Below, piece after piece: positions 16,170-24,048 of a stretch of 47,759 nucleotides of DNA. The notes beneath the pieces are model-generated. The model saw only the letters and a list, made by a program, of their open reading frames with translations. It did not search any database and was not told the origin of the DNA. The number at the start of each line of letters is the position of its first letter. Position 1 is the first letter of the stretch. The stretch is from Bryobacterales bacterium (GTDB lineage Bacteria > Acidobacteriota > Terriglobia > Bryobacterales > Bryobacteraceae), in the NCBI GenBank assembly GCA_003136575.1, contig PLEX01000239.1, positions 1 to 47,759 of the forward strand, read 5' to 3'. The position numbers and the translations under genes were made by a program.

Positions 16170-19079
16170 ATGAACAGCGAGCGCTGGAAACGCATTCAGG
16201 ACCTGTTTGAAGCGGGGTCCGAAATGAATCCGGGGGAGCGCGCCGAGTATCTTTCGGAAGCCTGCGCGGGCGACGCCGGAATTTGTCGGGAGGTTGAAGC
16301 CCTCATCGTTTCGAGCGAAAGCACCGGCGGCTTTCTCACCGACGCCGTGGAAGCGGGGCTCGCCGCAGTCGCGGCGGGCGGACCGGCGGAAGGGCAGCGG
16401 TTTGGTCCGTACCAGATCCTCCGCCTGCTCGGGCAGGGCGGCATGGGCGCGGTCTATCTGGCCATCCGCGCCGACGATGAATTCCGCCAGAACGTCGCGA
16501 TCAAGGTGATTCGCAACCCGTTCGCGAACCCCGATCTGCTCCGGCGATTTCGCGCCGAAAGGCAAATCCTGGCAAGCCTCAACCATCCGGGAATCGCCAG
16601 GCTGCTCGATGGAGGCGCCCTGAATGGGTCGCCCTGGGTCGCCATGGAGTACGTAGATGGCGTCCCGATCGACCGCTACTGCGAAGATCACGGACTGAAC
16701 GTCCCGGAGCGGCTGCGGCTGTTCGGCAAGGTCTGCGAAGCGGTCACGTACGCCCACCGCAACCTGATTGTGCATCGGGATATCAAACCGGCGAACATTC
16801 TGGTGACTCGGGATGGCACGGTCAAGCTTCTCGATTTTGGCATCGCCAAACTGCTGGGGCCGGACGAAGGAACGACAGCGGCCCCGGCGACGCGCGCGAC
16901 CGAGCGGCGGATGACGCCGGAGTACGCCAGCCCCGAACAGGTGCGCGGCGAAGCGATCACGACGGCGGTGGATGTTTACTCGCTGGGCGTACTGCTCTAC
17001 GAGTTGCTCTCCGGGAAAAGACCGTTCCGAATCGAATCGACGGAGTCCGGCGAGATCGAACGCATCGTCTGCACGAGCGTTCCGGCCAAACCGAGCGTCG
17101 CTTCGGGGCGGCGGGAACTGTCGGGCGATCTCGACAACATCGTTCTGATGGCGATGCGGAAGGAACCGGAGCGGCGATATGCCACGGTGGAGCAGTTCGC
17201 CGAAGACATCCGTCGCTATCTGGACGGCTTCCCAGTGATCGCGCACGGCGATTCGGCGCGGTACCGGTCTGCAAAGTTCCTGCGGCGTCACCGGCTGGGG
17301 TTATCGCTGGCGGCGGCAGGAATTATGTTGCTTGCCGGCTTCGGAATCGCCATGGCGGTGCTGGCGCAGCGCGCGGCGCGGGAACGCGATACAGCGCAAC
17401 GGGAGCGTACGCGGGCCGAGCAGGTTTCGTCATTGCTGATGGATACGTTTCGGGTCTCCGATCCGGAAGTATCGGACGGCAATCGCATCACGGCACGGGA
17501 GATTCTGGACCGGGGGGCACAACGGCTGGAGAGCCAGAAGATGGATGCCGGGGCCAAAGGCGCGCTGCTCAATACTTTGGGCGTGGCATACCGCGACCTG
17601 GGAATCGACGACCGGAGCGATGCGATGCTCTCCGAGGCAGTGGCATTGCGCCGGAGTTCAGGCGACCTCGCCGGGGCTGCCGACAGCCTGGACGAACTGG
17701 CCGAAGCGAAGATCAATCTGGGGCAATGGGCCGCCTCGGAGAAACTGCTGCGCGAGGCCGTGGCGATTCGTTCGAAGCTGCCGGGCGACGGGATCGGCAT
17801 GGTCCACACGCAGGCGTTTCTGGCCACGGCTCTGCGCCGACAGGGCAAGCTGGCCGAGGCGGAATCCTCCGCCCGAATGGCGCTGGGGATCGCCACCCGC
17901 CTGCGGGGACCCGATTCGGACGCAGCCGTGGAGGCGGAAATTCGACTTGGAATGGTATTGCAGGATGCCGGCCGATATCAGGAAGCCCGCGACGGTTACA
18001 TGAAAGCGCTCGAATCACTGCGGAGGTCCGGCAAAGCGGAAAACACGCAGAACGCCGATGTCTTCATTGTTCTGGGACAGGCCGAATACTATTTGGGCAG
18101 GAAGAAGGAGGCGATCGAATACTATCTGAAGGCGCTGGCTATTTATCAGCGGATGGAAGATCCGGACAGCAAGGACATTGGAGATACGCTGAACGACCTG
18201 GGCGTCGCCTACAGCACTCTGAGCGACTACGCAAACGCGGAGAAGGTGGAGCGAATGGCCATAGAATCCTATCGGCGCAGGTTCCCGAACGGGCATAAAG
18301 ACCTTGTTAGTCTGCTTTTCAATTTGACCGTCCTTCTGCATGCCCGGGGCGCGCATGCGGAGGAAGCGAAGACTCAGGCGGAGGGCGCGGAAATCCTGCG
18401 CAGGCTGGAAACGGGCCGTACGGATCTGACCGTATGGGCGACAGAGCTTCAGGGCATGGTTCTGGCTGACGAGGGTCGCTATGCGGAGGCGGAACCTGAA
18501 ATCCGGGCCATGGTGGAGTTTCGAAAGGAACGGCATCAAAGCAATGCCCGGGTTTCCACTGCGCTCAATTTCTGGGCCGGCGCGCTGATGCCTTTGCGCC
18601 GGTATGCCGATGCCGAAGCCGCCTACCGTGAAGCGCTGGATAAAAGGCTTCATTCGGAAACGCCCGAACCGGAGGCGTCCGTGATTCGGGTCGGTCTCGC
18701 GCGCTGTCTGGAGGCTATGGGGCAGCGGTCCGAAGCCGCCGCAATGCGGGCCGACGCGATTCGGGCGGAACGGGCGGATGGCTCCCGCAAGCTGTCGCTC
18801 GCCGCCGCTCTGCTCGACGAGGGTAACGCGTTGCTGAAGGACAACAAGCCGGGCGAGTCCCAGCCGTACCTCGATGAAGCATTTCAGCTCAGACAGCAAC
18901 TGATGGCCGCCGGGAGCCGTGAGATCGCGATCGCCGAAAGTGCGCGGGGCCGTGGACTTCTGGCCGCGGGCCAGACACTGGAAGGCCGTCGTCTTCTCGA
19001 TCAGTCCGCAAATGCCTTGCATGCCTGTACGGCAATCGTGGAGTGCCGCGAGGAAATGGCCAGGCGGGCTCGGCTCTGA
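16170..19079 (+). CDS. Membrane serine/threonine protein kinase with TPR sensor domain
   Basis: A 969-residue Hanks-type kinase. The start is ATG 16170, because MNSERWKRIQDLFEAGSEMNPGER is the usual opening of this acidobacterial kinase group. The kinase domain (about 75-345) has the glycine loop GQGGMGAVY, K112 in VAIK, catalytic D204 in VHRDIKPANIL, D222 in DFG, and PEYASPEQVRG. All catalytic residues are intact. A single membrane helix follows at about 376-398 (LGLSLAAAGIMLLAGFGIAMAVLA). The remaining 550 residues are about ten TPR-like repeats (DAAVEAEIRLGMVLQDAGRYQEARDG). With the kinase domain N-terminal, it faces the cytoplasm and the TPR part probably lies outside, as a protein-binding or sensor region. 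Target proteins are unknown. Confidence 0.9.
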   Translation: MNSERWKRIQDLFEAGSEMNPGERAEYLSEACAGDAGICREVEALIVSSESTGGFLTDAVEAGLAAVAAGGPAEGQRFGPYQILRLLGQGGMGAVYLAIRADDEFRQNVAIKVIRNPFANPDLLRRFRAERQILASLNHPGIARLLDGGALNGSPWVAMEYVDGVPIDRYCEDHGLNVPERLRLFGKVCEAVTYAHRNLIVHRDIKPANILVTRDGTVKLLDFGIAKLLGPDEGTTAAPATRATERRMTPEYASPEQVRGEAITTAVDVYSLGVLLYELLSGKRPFRIESTESGEIERIVCTSVPAKPSVASGRRELSGDLDNIVLMAMRKEPERRYATVEQFAEDIRRYLDGFPVIAHGDSARYRSAKFLRRHRLGLSLAAAGIMLLAGFGIAMAVLAQRAARERDTAQRERTRAEQVSSLLMDTFRVSDPEVSDGNRITAREILDRGAQRLESQKMDAGAKGALLNTLGVAYRDLGIDDRSDAMLSEAVALRRSSGDLAGAADSLDELAEAKINLGQWAASEKLLREAVAIRSKLPGDGIGMVHTQAFLATALRRQGKLAEAESSARMALGIATRLRGPDSDAAVEAEIRLGMVLQDAGRYQEARDGYMKALESLRRSGKAENTQNADVFIVLGQAEYYLGRKKEAIEYYLKALAIYQRMEDPDSKDIGDTLNDLGVAYSTLSDYANAEKVERMAIESYRRRFPNGHKDLVSLLFNLTVLLHARGAHAEEAKTQAEGAEILRRLETGRTDLTVWATELQGMVLADEGRYAEAEPEIRAMVEFRKERHQSNARVSTALNFWAGALMPLRRYADAEAAYREALDKRLHSETPEPEASVIRVGLARCLEAMGQRSEAAAMRADAIRAERADGSRKLSLAAALLDEGNALLKDNKPGESQPYLDEAFQLRQQLMAAGSREIAIAESARGRGLLAAGQTLEGRRLLDQSANALHACTAIVECREEMARRARL

Positions 19080-19125
19080 CGCGCACATTACCGCGCCAGA
19101 CGACGGATCGCAGTCTTATTCAGGT

Positions 19126-19731
19126 TCAGGCGGCGACAGGGCGCTGCGGCGCACAACGGTTCCACAGGAGCCGAATATCTTTCAGTGCCCCGGCCATGCA
19201 GACGCCTTCGCCATACTCCGGGTGGCAGATGGACTCGATGTGAACGTGCAGTCCCAGGCGTCGATAGAAGGGGACCATCCGCCTTTCGCAGTCGATGAAA
19301 ACGGTTTCGACGCCATTGGCAACGGCCTCGCGGAGCGCAACGACAAGAAGCTGCGACGGCACCAGGCTCGAACGAAAGGAACGACGGACCATGAACATCG
19401 TACCGATACCCGCGCCCCGGGGATTCGCCCGCAAATGGCAGCCCATTTCATAGAGATCGACATATTCTCCGAGCCGCGCCGGGTCGCCGTAATTGGTTCG
19501 TAAGGTTCCCACAACCTCGTTTCCGCAAAATGCCGCGAAGATTTTCCCCGTCTGGTCCAGCGGGTCTGTCAGGGTCCCGCGCTGGTCGTCGGCGTAGCGC
19601 GTCTTCCAGCCCATCTCGTCCGCATAGACGGCGTATCGGGTACGGTAAACCTGCCGTCGCTCCTCATCGTTCCGGACGAGGCGCACTTCGATATTGTTGT
19701 TTCCGGCTTTTTCAGCCAATTGCAATCCCAT
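19126..19731 (-). CDS. GNAT-fold, FeeM/AHL-synthase-like acyltransferase
   Basis: A 201-residue protein of the GNAT superfamily. The segment VYRTRYAVYADEMGW, followed by a PLDQTGKIFAAFCGNEVVGTLR strand-turn-strand, resembles N-acyl amino-acid synthases (FeeM) and autoinducer synthases, in which an R-Y-x-V-Y-x-x-E-x-G-W motif binds the acyl donor. GAGIGTMFMVRRSF fits the acyl-CoA or ACP loop, and ETVFIDCERRMVPFYRRLGL fits the end of the GNAT fold. It could therefore make an N-acyl amino acid or a related lipid signal, but ordinary N-acetylation is possible. AGGAGA precedes ATG 19731. It lies between the kinase (convergent) and an ECF sigma gene (divergent). Confidence 0.65.
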   Translation of the reverse strand: MGLQLAEKAGNNNIEVRLVRNDEERRQVYRTRYAVYADEMGWKTRYADDQRGTLTDPLDQTGKIFAAFCGNEVVGTLRTNYGDPARLGEYVDLYEMGCHLRANPRGAGIGTMFMVRRSFRSSLVPSQLLVVALREAVANGVETVFIDCERRMVPFYRRLGLHVHIESICHPEYGEGVCMAGALKDIRLLWNRCAPQRPVAA

Positions 19732-19809
19732 CGGTTTTCTCCTGAAAGCGCCTGGGCGCTTCTGTTTCCCTCAGCGACGAGTCGGGGAAAACTCTCTCAC
19801 GCGGAGTGG

Positions 19810-19815
19810 TATTCT
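19810..19815 (+). promoter_or_regulatory. Possible -10 element (TATTCT) of the second sigma gene
   Basis: TATTCT sits seven bases before ATG 19823, so a transcript from here would have almost no 5' leader. No good -35 hexamer was found 16-18 bases upstream. Confidence 0.35.
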
Positions 19816-19822
19816 ACAGCCG

Positions 19823-20590
19823 ATGTCGGAAGCGCAAGAGCCGCCGGACGAGGCGCCACACGCCGGAGGCGCCGCACTTTCAGCAGCGTCCGGCGCCGTA
19901 ACCTGCGCGGGTTCCTCTAAAGCGCACGGGCCGCGGCACACGGCGCCAAACAATTCAGAAACACCAGTTCAGCCACGTGGCGCGGCCAAGTCGTGCGCGG
20001 TTTCCTCAGAAGCTCCGGCGGTGACCAGGCTGTTGCGCGCGTGGGGTGGCGGCGACGAGAAGGCACTTCAGGAACTGATGCCCGTTGTTTACGCGCATCT
20101 CCGCGCACAGGCCGGCCAGATTTTTCGTAATGAACTGCCTGGCCACACGTTACGTCCGACCGCGCTGGTGCACGAAGCATACATCCGCCTGGTGGACATG
20201 GACGTTTCCTGGCAAGACAGGGCACACTTTTTCGCCCTCGCAGCCAGGCTGATGCGGCGGATATTGGTGGACCACGCGCGCGGGCGGGACCGCGTCAAGC
20301 GGGGCTCGGGCGCGCACGCCGTATCGCTTGAAGACGCCATGCTGGTGGCGGATCCGCCGGTTCCGGACATCCTTGAGCTTGACCGCGCTTTAACGAAGCT
20401 GGGCGCAATGGACGAGCGCAAGAGCCGGATGGTCGAACTTCTTTACTTCGGCGGTCTGACTACGGAAGAAACCGCGCAGGCACTGAAGATTTCGCCGGCG
20501 ACGCTGCATCGGGATCTGAAGCTGGCAAAGGCGTGGCTCGCGCATGAAATGAGCGGCGGGGAGCATCGGCCCCGCCTCAACCAGCCATAA
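19823..20590 (+). CDS. ECF sigma factor (TIGR02999-like) with N-terminal extension
   Basis: A 255-residue sigma-70 protein. The sigma core starts near residue 65 with VTRLLRAWGGGDEKALQELMPVVYAHLR. Region 2 continues RPTALVHEAYIRLVDMDVSWQDRAHFFALAARLMRRILVDHARGR, the pattern of the Planctomycetes/Acidobacteria sigma group often linked to protein kinases. Region 4 is ERKSRMVELLYFGGLTTEETAQALKISPATLHRDLKLAKAWL. The first 65 residues are Ala/Ser/Pro/His-rich, low-complexity and not typical. Either ATG 19823 is right and the tail is an addition, or translation starts at a GTG just before VTRLL. No anti-sigma gene is adjacent, but the TPR kinase at 16170 is close, and such kinases are known neighbours of this sigma group. 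Confidence 0.85.
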   Translation: MSEAQEPPDEAPHAGGAALSAASGAVTCAGSSKAHGPRHTAPNNSETPVQPRGAAKSCAVSSEAPAVTRLLRAWGGGDEKALQELMPVVYAHLRAQAGQIFRNELPGHTLRPTALVHEAYIRLVDMDVSWQDRAHFFALAARLMRRILVDHARGRDRVKRGSGAHAVSLEDAMLVADPPVPDILELDRALTKLGAMDERKSRMVELLYFGGLTTEETAQALKISPATLHRDLKLAKAWLAHEMSGGEHRPRLNQP

Positions 20591-20627
20591 CGAAACCTAT
20601 TCGCTAATTCCGGGCGAGGATCGGGAT

Positions 20628-21197
20628 TCAGGGGAAATCGGGTTCCTTCGCCACTTGCTCCGCCTGCCACAGGTGCCTTCTGCCATGTGCCGCGATGATG
20701 AGGAATCCACTCGCCACGGTAAACCGCAGCAAAGGGATGAACGGATTCCGGAACCGTATCGAATTCAGATCTTTGCCCGAAGAAGATGCGACCAAAGCGG
20801 AAACGCGGTCCATCGCCTTTTGGAATTGCGGCAGGATCCCCTCGGGATTCAGCGTCGGTCTCGGGCGGATCTTACCTGGCGCGCGGATCTTTGTGCGCGG
20901 CGGAGGCTCGAGCGATTGGGTGAACCACGCCGACGGCAGGCCCGCGACGTGGAAAACAGCAGCCTTGCCGCTTCCTGGCCGCGCGTCGCCGATAGCCGCA
21001 CCCATGGCGTCCAGATAGCCTTCGGTCGAGATCGCCAGGTGATCGAGGCACTCCAGAATGCTCCAGCGTTCGCCCCCGTCCGGCTGCCAGGTGAGCTGGT
21101 TCATGCTGTAGCGCGACGCCAGGTCGTTTGCCGCGGCGCTCAGTTGCCGAATGGACTCGAGGTACTGCTCGCGCGTAAGTGAGTTCTTTTCCGCCAT
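20628..21197 (-). CDS. DinB-superfamily protein
   Basis: A 189-residue four-helix-bundle protein of the DinB/YfiT type. The conserved opening helix ends with RWSILECLDHLAISTEGYLDAM, where the His of LDHL is the first of three metal ligands. A later AAHGRRHLWQAEQV supplies the other two (H-x3-H). Family members are metal-dependent thiol-S-transferases or DNA-damage-inducible proteins; the partner here is unknown. It starts at ATG 21197, seven bases after the purU stop, so the two genes are probably co-transcribed. An upstream TTG at 21212 would overlap purU and is less likely. Confidence 0.82.
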   Translation of the reverse strand: MAEKNSLTREQYLESIRQLSAAANDLASRYSMNQLTWQPDGGERWSILECLDHLAISTEGYLDAMGAAIGDARPGSGKAAVFHVAGLPSAWFTQSLEPPPRTKIRAPGKIRPRPTLNPEGILPQFQKAMDRVSALVASSSGKDLNSIRFRNPFIPLLRFTVASGFLIIAAHGRRHLWQAEQVAKEPDFP

Positions 21198-21204
21198 GAC
21201 CGAT

Positions 21205-22071
21205 TTAATCAAATACTACCGTTTTCGAGCCATAACTCAAAATGCGGTGCGCGAGCCGCCAGCGGACGGCGCGGGAGAGGACCACTCGTTCCAGATCGCG
21301 GCCCTTTTCGATCAGATCTTCGAGCTGATCGCGATGCGAGATGCGGGTGACGTCCTGCTCGATGATGGGTCCGTCGTCCAGTACCTCCGTCACATAGTGG
21401 CTCGTCGAACCGATCAGCTTCACGCCGCGTTCGAACGCCCGATGGTAAGGCTTCGCGCCGACGAAGGCCGGCAGGAACGAATGGTGGACGTTGATGATCC
21501 GGTTGGGAAAACGCGAGACGAACTCCGGCGAAAGAATCTGCATGTAGCGGGCGAGCACGATGAGGTCGATCCGCTGCTCTTCGAGCAGCTCGGTCTGGCG
21601 GCGTTCGGCTTCCGCTTTGCCTGCCGCGCCCGTCTTGCCATCCGGGCCGATTTCGACATGGTGAAACGGGATCCCGTGGAATTCGGCCAGAGCCAGGCCA
21701 CCCGGGTGATTGCTGACAATCAGCGGAATTTCGCAAGCCAGCTCGCCGGCTTTGTAACGGTATAAAAGGTCGGCGTAGCAGTGCAGGTACTGCGAGACGA
21801 AGATTGCCACACGCGTGACCGTGGACGAAAGTTCCAGTCGCCAGTCCATTTGCAAATTAGCCGCGATTGGGGTGAAACGCGAGCGAAAGGCTTCGACGTC
21901 GAAGTCTTCGAGCGCCCATTCGACGCGCATGAAGAAGAGGCCGGCTTCGTGGTCCTGATGCTGATCGGCGTGTATGATGTTGGCGCCGTGTTCGTAGAGA
22001 AGGCCGGAAACCGTGGCTACAAGACCTTTACGGTCCGGGCAGTCGATCAGCAAAATAGCGGTGTTGTTCAT
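21205..22071 (-). CDS. purU: Formyltetrahydrofolate deformylase
   Basis: PurU hydrolyses 10-formyl-tetrahydrofolate to formate and tetrahydrofolate, balancing one-carbon units. The 288-residue protein has an N-terminal ACT domain (AILLIDCPDRKGLVATVSGLLYEHGANI) and a formyltransferase-fold catalytic domain. The latter shows IPLIVSNHPG, ILSPEFVSRFPNRIINVHHSFLPAFVG with the catalytic Asn/His, and TSHYVTEVLDDGPIIEQD with the catalytic Asp. Length and order are typical. ATG 22071 matches the family N-terminus; an earlier ATG at 22092 adds seven unconserved residues. It leads a two-gene unit with the DinB protein. Confidence 0.93.
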   Translation of the reverse strand: MNNTAILLIDCPDRKGLVATVSGLLYEHGANIIHADQHQDHEAGLFFMRVEWALEDFDVEAFRSRFTPIAANLQMDWRLELSSTVTRVAIFVSQYLHCYADLLYRYKAGELACEIPLIVSNHPGGLALAEFHGIPFHHVEIGPDGKTGAAGKAEAERRQTELLEEQRIDLIVLARYMQILSPEFVSRFPNRIINVHHSFLPAFVGAKPYHRAFERGVKLIGSTSHYVTEVLDDGPIIEQDVTRISHRDQLEDLIEKGRDLERVVLSRAVRWRLAHRILSYGSKTVVFD

Positions 22072-22135
22072 GCGGAAGGCTCGAAACCGCATTCTAGTGC
22101 ACGAGAGAGTTTCGCTTCGTATAAAGTGAAGATAT

Positions 22136-23233
22136 ATGTTTAATTGGGTGTGTTCCCGCTGCGGACACGAAGTGCCGCCATCGAAGACGGAGTGTCCGTT
22201 TTGTTTCCCGCCTGCGCCGGAACCGGTTACCGCCCCCCCGCCTCAGCAGTACCAGCCCCAGCCCTTTCAGCCGCAGCTGCCCCCGGCGAACTACGGCGCG
22301 CCACCGGCGCAACAGCCGCAGTACGTCCCGCAGCAGGCTCCGCCTCAGCAGTATTGGCAGCAGCCTCAGGCGCCGCCTCCGCAGCAGTACCAACCGGCGC
22401 CACCGCAGCAGTATAACGCCCAGCCCGCGCCTCAGTATACGCAACAGGCGCCGCCTCCACAATACTGGCAGCAGCCGCAGGCGCCCCCTCCTCCCTATCA
22501 ACCGGCTCTTCAGGAGCCGCCTCCGCAGCAGCAATACAGCCAGCCGGCGCCGCCGCAGTACCAGCCACCGGTCCAGCAATATCAGCCGCCGCCTCCGCCG
22601 CCGTATCAGCCGCAGGAACCGCCGCAGCAGCAACAGTACGCTCCTCCCCCGCCGCCACCGTACGCGCCGCCACCCCCGCCGCCTCCGGCGTACGAGCCTC
22701 CGGTCGCCGTGCAGCCGTACACGCCCCCGGTGCCCGAGCGCAGGCTGCCGGAAGTAGCGTCGACAACACCGTGGCCGCCTCCCGAAGAGCAAACCGGAAA
22801 GCCGATGTGGCTGATCGGCCTGCTGGCCGCCGCCGGTTTCCTTTTGCTGTTCGGCATCGCCTATTACATGATGGGTTCGCATAGTTCTTCGTCCAGAGAC
22901 AGCGCGGCGAAGCAGCAACCGACGAATCCGGCGGAAAAATACCTCGAAGTCACCGGCGTCCGCATTGTTAAGGACGGCCAGGAGGTCGTATTTGTGGCGG
23001 TGAACCACTCGGGCGTGGAGTTGACTGGCCTCGTCGCTAACGTTACGCTGCGTGCGGGAACGTCGCGTTCCGACGAAGACATAGTCGGTACTTTCACCGT
23101 GAACGCCGATTCACTCAAGCCGAACGAATCGAAAGAACTCACCGCCACGCTGAAGACCGAGAAGCAGGGTTCCGACATACCCGACTGGCGAAGCATCACG
23201 CCCGACGTGCAGGTGCTTCCAATGCAACAGTAG
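22136..23233 (+). CDS. Zinc-ribbon, Pro/Gln/Tyr-rich membrane protein
   Basis: A 365-residue protein of four parts. Residues 4-24 form a zinc ribbon (C-x2-C, eleven residues, C-x2-C in CSRCGHEVPPSKTECPFC). Residues about 30-205 are extreme low complexity, almost only Pro, Gln, Tyr and Ala, in loose repeats such as QQYQPAPPQQY and APPPQYWQQPQ. A membrane helix follows near 223-245 (MWLIGLLAAAGFLLLFGIAYYMMG). Residues about 265-360 form a small beta domain (EVTGVRIVKDGQEVVFVAVNHSG ... DSLKPNESKELTATLKT), like FxLYD/DUF3426-type extracytoplasmic domains. The ribbon and the Pro/Gln region should be cytoplasmic. Function is unknown; a protein-assembly hub is a guess. ATG 22136 has no good ribosome site. 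Confidence 0.75.
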   Translation: MFNWVCSRCGHEVPPSKTECPFCFPPAPEPVTAPPPQQYQPQPFQPQLPPANYGAPPAQQPQYVPQQAPPQQYWQQPQAPPPQQYQPAPPQQYNAQPAPQYTQQAPPPQYWQQPQAPPPPYQPALQEPPPQQQYSQPAPPQYQPPVQQYQPPPPPPYQPQEPPQQQQYAPPPPPPYAPPPPPPPAYEPPVAVQPYTPPVPERRLPEVASTTPWPPPEEQTGKPMWLIGLLAAAGFLLLFGIAYYMMGSHSSSSRDSAAKQQPTNPAEKYLEVTGVRIVKDGQEVVFVAVNHSGVELTGLVANVTLRAGTSRSDEDIVGTFTVNADSLKPNESKELTATLKTEKQGSDIPDWRSITPDVQVLPMQQ

Positions 23234-23254
23234 GCTGGCCTGCGATCGGCGCCT

Positions 23255-23758
23255 TCACTCCACGGCGACGAACCGGGCGAGTTCCCGTTCCTTGCGCACG
23301 TGGTCCACGTCGAACACCTGATTGTGGAAGACAATCCACAATCCAGGCGCTAACACGCGGGCCGCGAAGAGGCTCTCCGTCAGATTCTGTAGACCATCGG
23401 AGCGTTCGAATCCAAGCGGCGTCATCGCGCCGGTCAGGATCACCGGGTGTTCCAGACCCGACAATCTGGCTTTGAGCAATTTGCCGGTTTCCACCATGGT
23501 GTCCGTACCGTGCGTAATCACGACGGGCGAATCCGCTATTCGTTCGCGCACTGCGTCGAGGAGTTGCTCGCCGCGATCCTCGGTGGTCATCTCCAGGCTG
23601 TCCTTGTTCATCAGCGGCGTAACTTCTATCCGCATATCGGGCAGCCGCAGCAGTTCCACGTAGCGGTTGATTCGCGCGGCTACATTGAGAACGGTCCCGG
23701 ATTGCTCGGAGTACACCTTCTCGATGGTGCCGCCGGTCGTCAGAATGTGAATCTTCAC
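23255..23758 (-). CDS. Single-domain asparaginase-like protein
   Basis: A 167-residue protein equal to the N-terminal domain of type I/II L-asparaginases. Both active-site Thr motifs are present: TTGGTIEK (about residues 7-14) and THGTDTMVETG (HGTDT at 83-87). Full asparaginases run about 320-350 residues with a second domain that completes the active site of a neighbouring subunit; that domain is missing and nothing like it follows. Short stand-alone versions exist in other bacteria, so this is probably a natural family and not a truncation. GTG 23758 gives the normal opening (KIHILTTGGTI). Whether it is active on asparagine is uncertain. Confidence 0.8.
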   Translation of the reverse strand: MKIHILTTGGTIEKVYSEQSGTVLNVAARINRYVELLRLPDMRIEVTPLMNKDSLEMTTEDRGEQLLDAVRERIADSPVVITHGTDTMVETGKLLKARLSGLEHPVILTGAMTPLGFERSDGLQNLTESLFAARVLAPGLWIVFHNQVFDVDHVRKERELARFVAVE

Positions 23759-23840
23759 TGTTCTCAATATACTGCGCCACTCCTCCATACACCCACGCCC
23801 GGGTGGTTACGGAAACTCAATGAATCCGGCACGATACCTC

Positions 23841-23868
23841 TTGAAAACACGCGAAGTAGTGGTATACT
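23841..23868 (+). promoter_or_regulatory. Sigma-70-like promoter of the DAHP synthase leader
   Basis: TTGAAA (23841-23846) and TATACT (23863-23868) are separated by 16 bases. This is the best promoter match noticed in the window. The start point would fall at about 23875-23877, right at the ATG of the leader reading frame. Confidence 0.72.
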
Positions 23869-23876
23869 GAGACTTC

Positions 23877-23954
23877 ATGACGCACGCGCGGCAAAGCGGT
23901 TCTTGCTACCGATTCTGGTGCTTTGGGGGTTTTACCCCGGGCTTTGCCCCATAG
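23877..23954 (+). CDS. Putative aromatic leader peptide of DAHP synthase
   Basis: A 25-codon frame from ATG 23877 to TAG 23952-23954. Codons 11-23 read [13 protein letters not shown]: one Tyr, one Trp and four Phe in 13 codons. That is far above chance, and right for a gene of aromatic amino-acid synthesis. It has no ribosome site, but the promoter places the mRNA start at or within two bases of the ATG, so it would be translated as a leaderless message. The first eight codons include GGCAAAGC (23890-23897), which pairs perfectly with GCTTTGCC (23941-23948) beyond the aromatic codons. The peptide would sense charged Phe, Tyr and Trp tRNA by ribosome stalling, as in the phe and trp leaders of enteric bacteria. 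Too short for usual gene finders. Confidence 0.65.
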   Translation: MTHARQSGSCYRFWCFGGFTPGFAP

Positions 23955-23962
23955 CGCTTGGC

Positions 23963-23996
23963 GTTGGTTTGAGTTAAACGGATTTGCCCGACCAAC
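23963..23996 (+). promoter_or_regulatory. Candidate antiterminator stem
   Basis: GTTGGT (23963-23968) can pair with ACCAAC (23991-23996). The 3' arm overlaps the first three bases of the terminator's 5' arm, so the two stems partly exclude each other. A rival pairing of CGGGC (23938-23942) with GCCCG (23986-23990) also exists. Which one forms needs a folding calculation. Confidence 0.4.
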
Positions 23997-24023
23997 CCAC
24001 TCGCGAGAGTGGGTTTTTATTTT
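23994..24023 (+). terminator. Intrinsic terminator (attenuator) before DAHP synthase
   Basis: AACCCACTC-GCGA-GAGTGGGTT is a perfect 9-bp stem with a GNRA tetraloop, followed directly by TTTATTTT. It lies 40 bases after the leader-peptide stop and 25 bases before the ATG of the DAHP synthase gene, with no gene of its own to end other than the leader. That position fits transcription attenuation. Confidence 0.85.
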
Positions 24024-24048
24024 GTACAGGACGGTTTTCAGAAAAGAA

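Noticed and set aside
18015..19088. Minus-strand frame of about 357 codons opposite the kinase TPR region
   Set aside because: Antisense shadow without motifs; the TPR repeats on the plus strand are clear.
22094..23008. Arg/Leu-rich minus-strand frame and an Ala/Glu-rich one opposite the Pro/Gln tract
   Set aside because: These are products of reading the CCG/CAG-rich tract backwards; composition is explained by the plus-strand protein.
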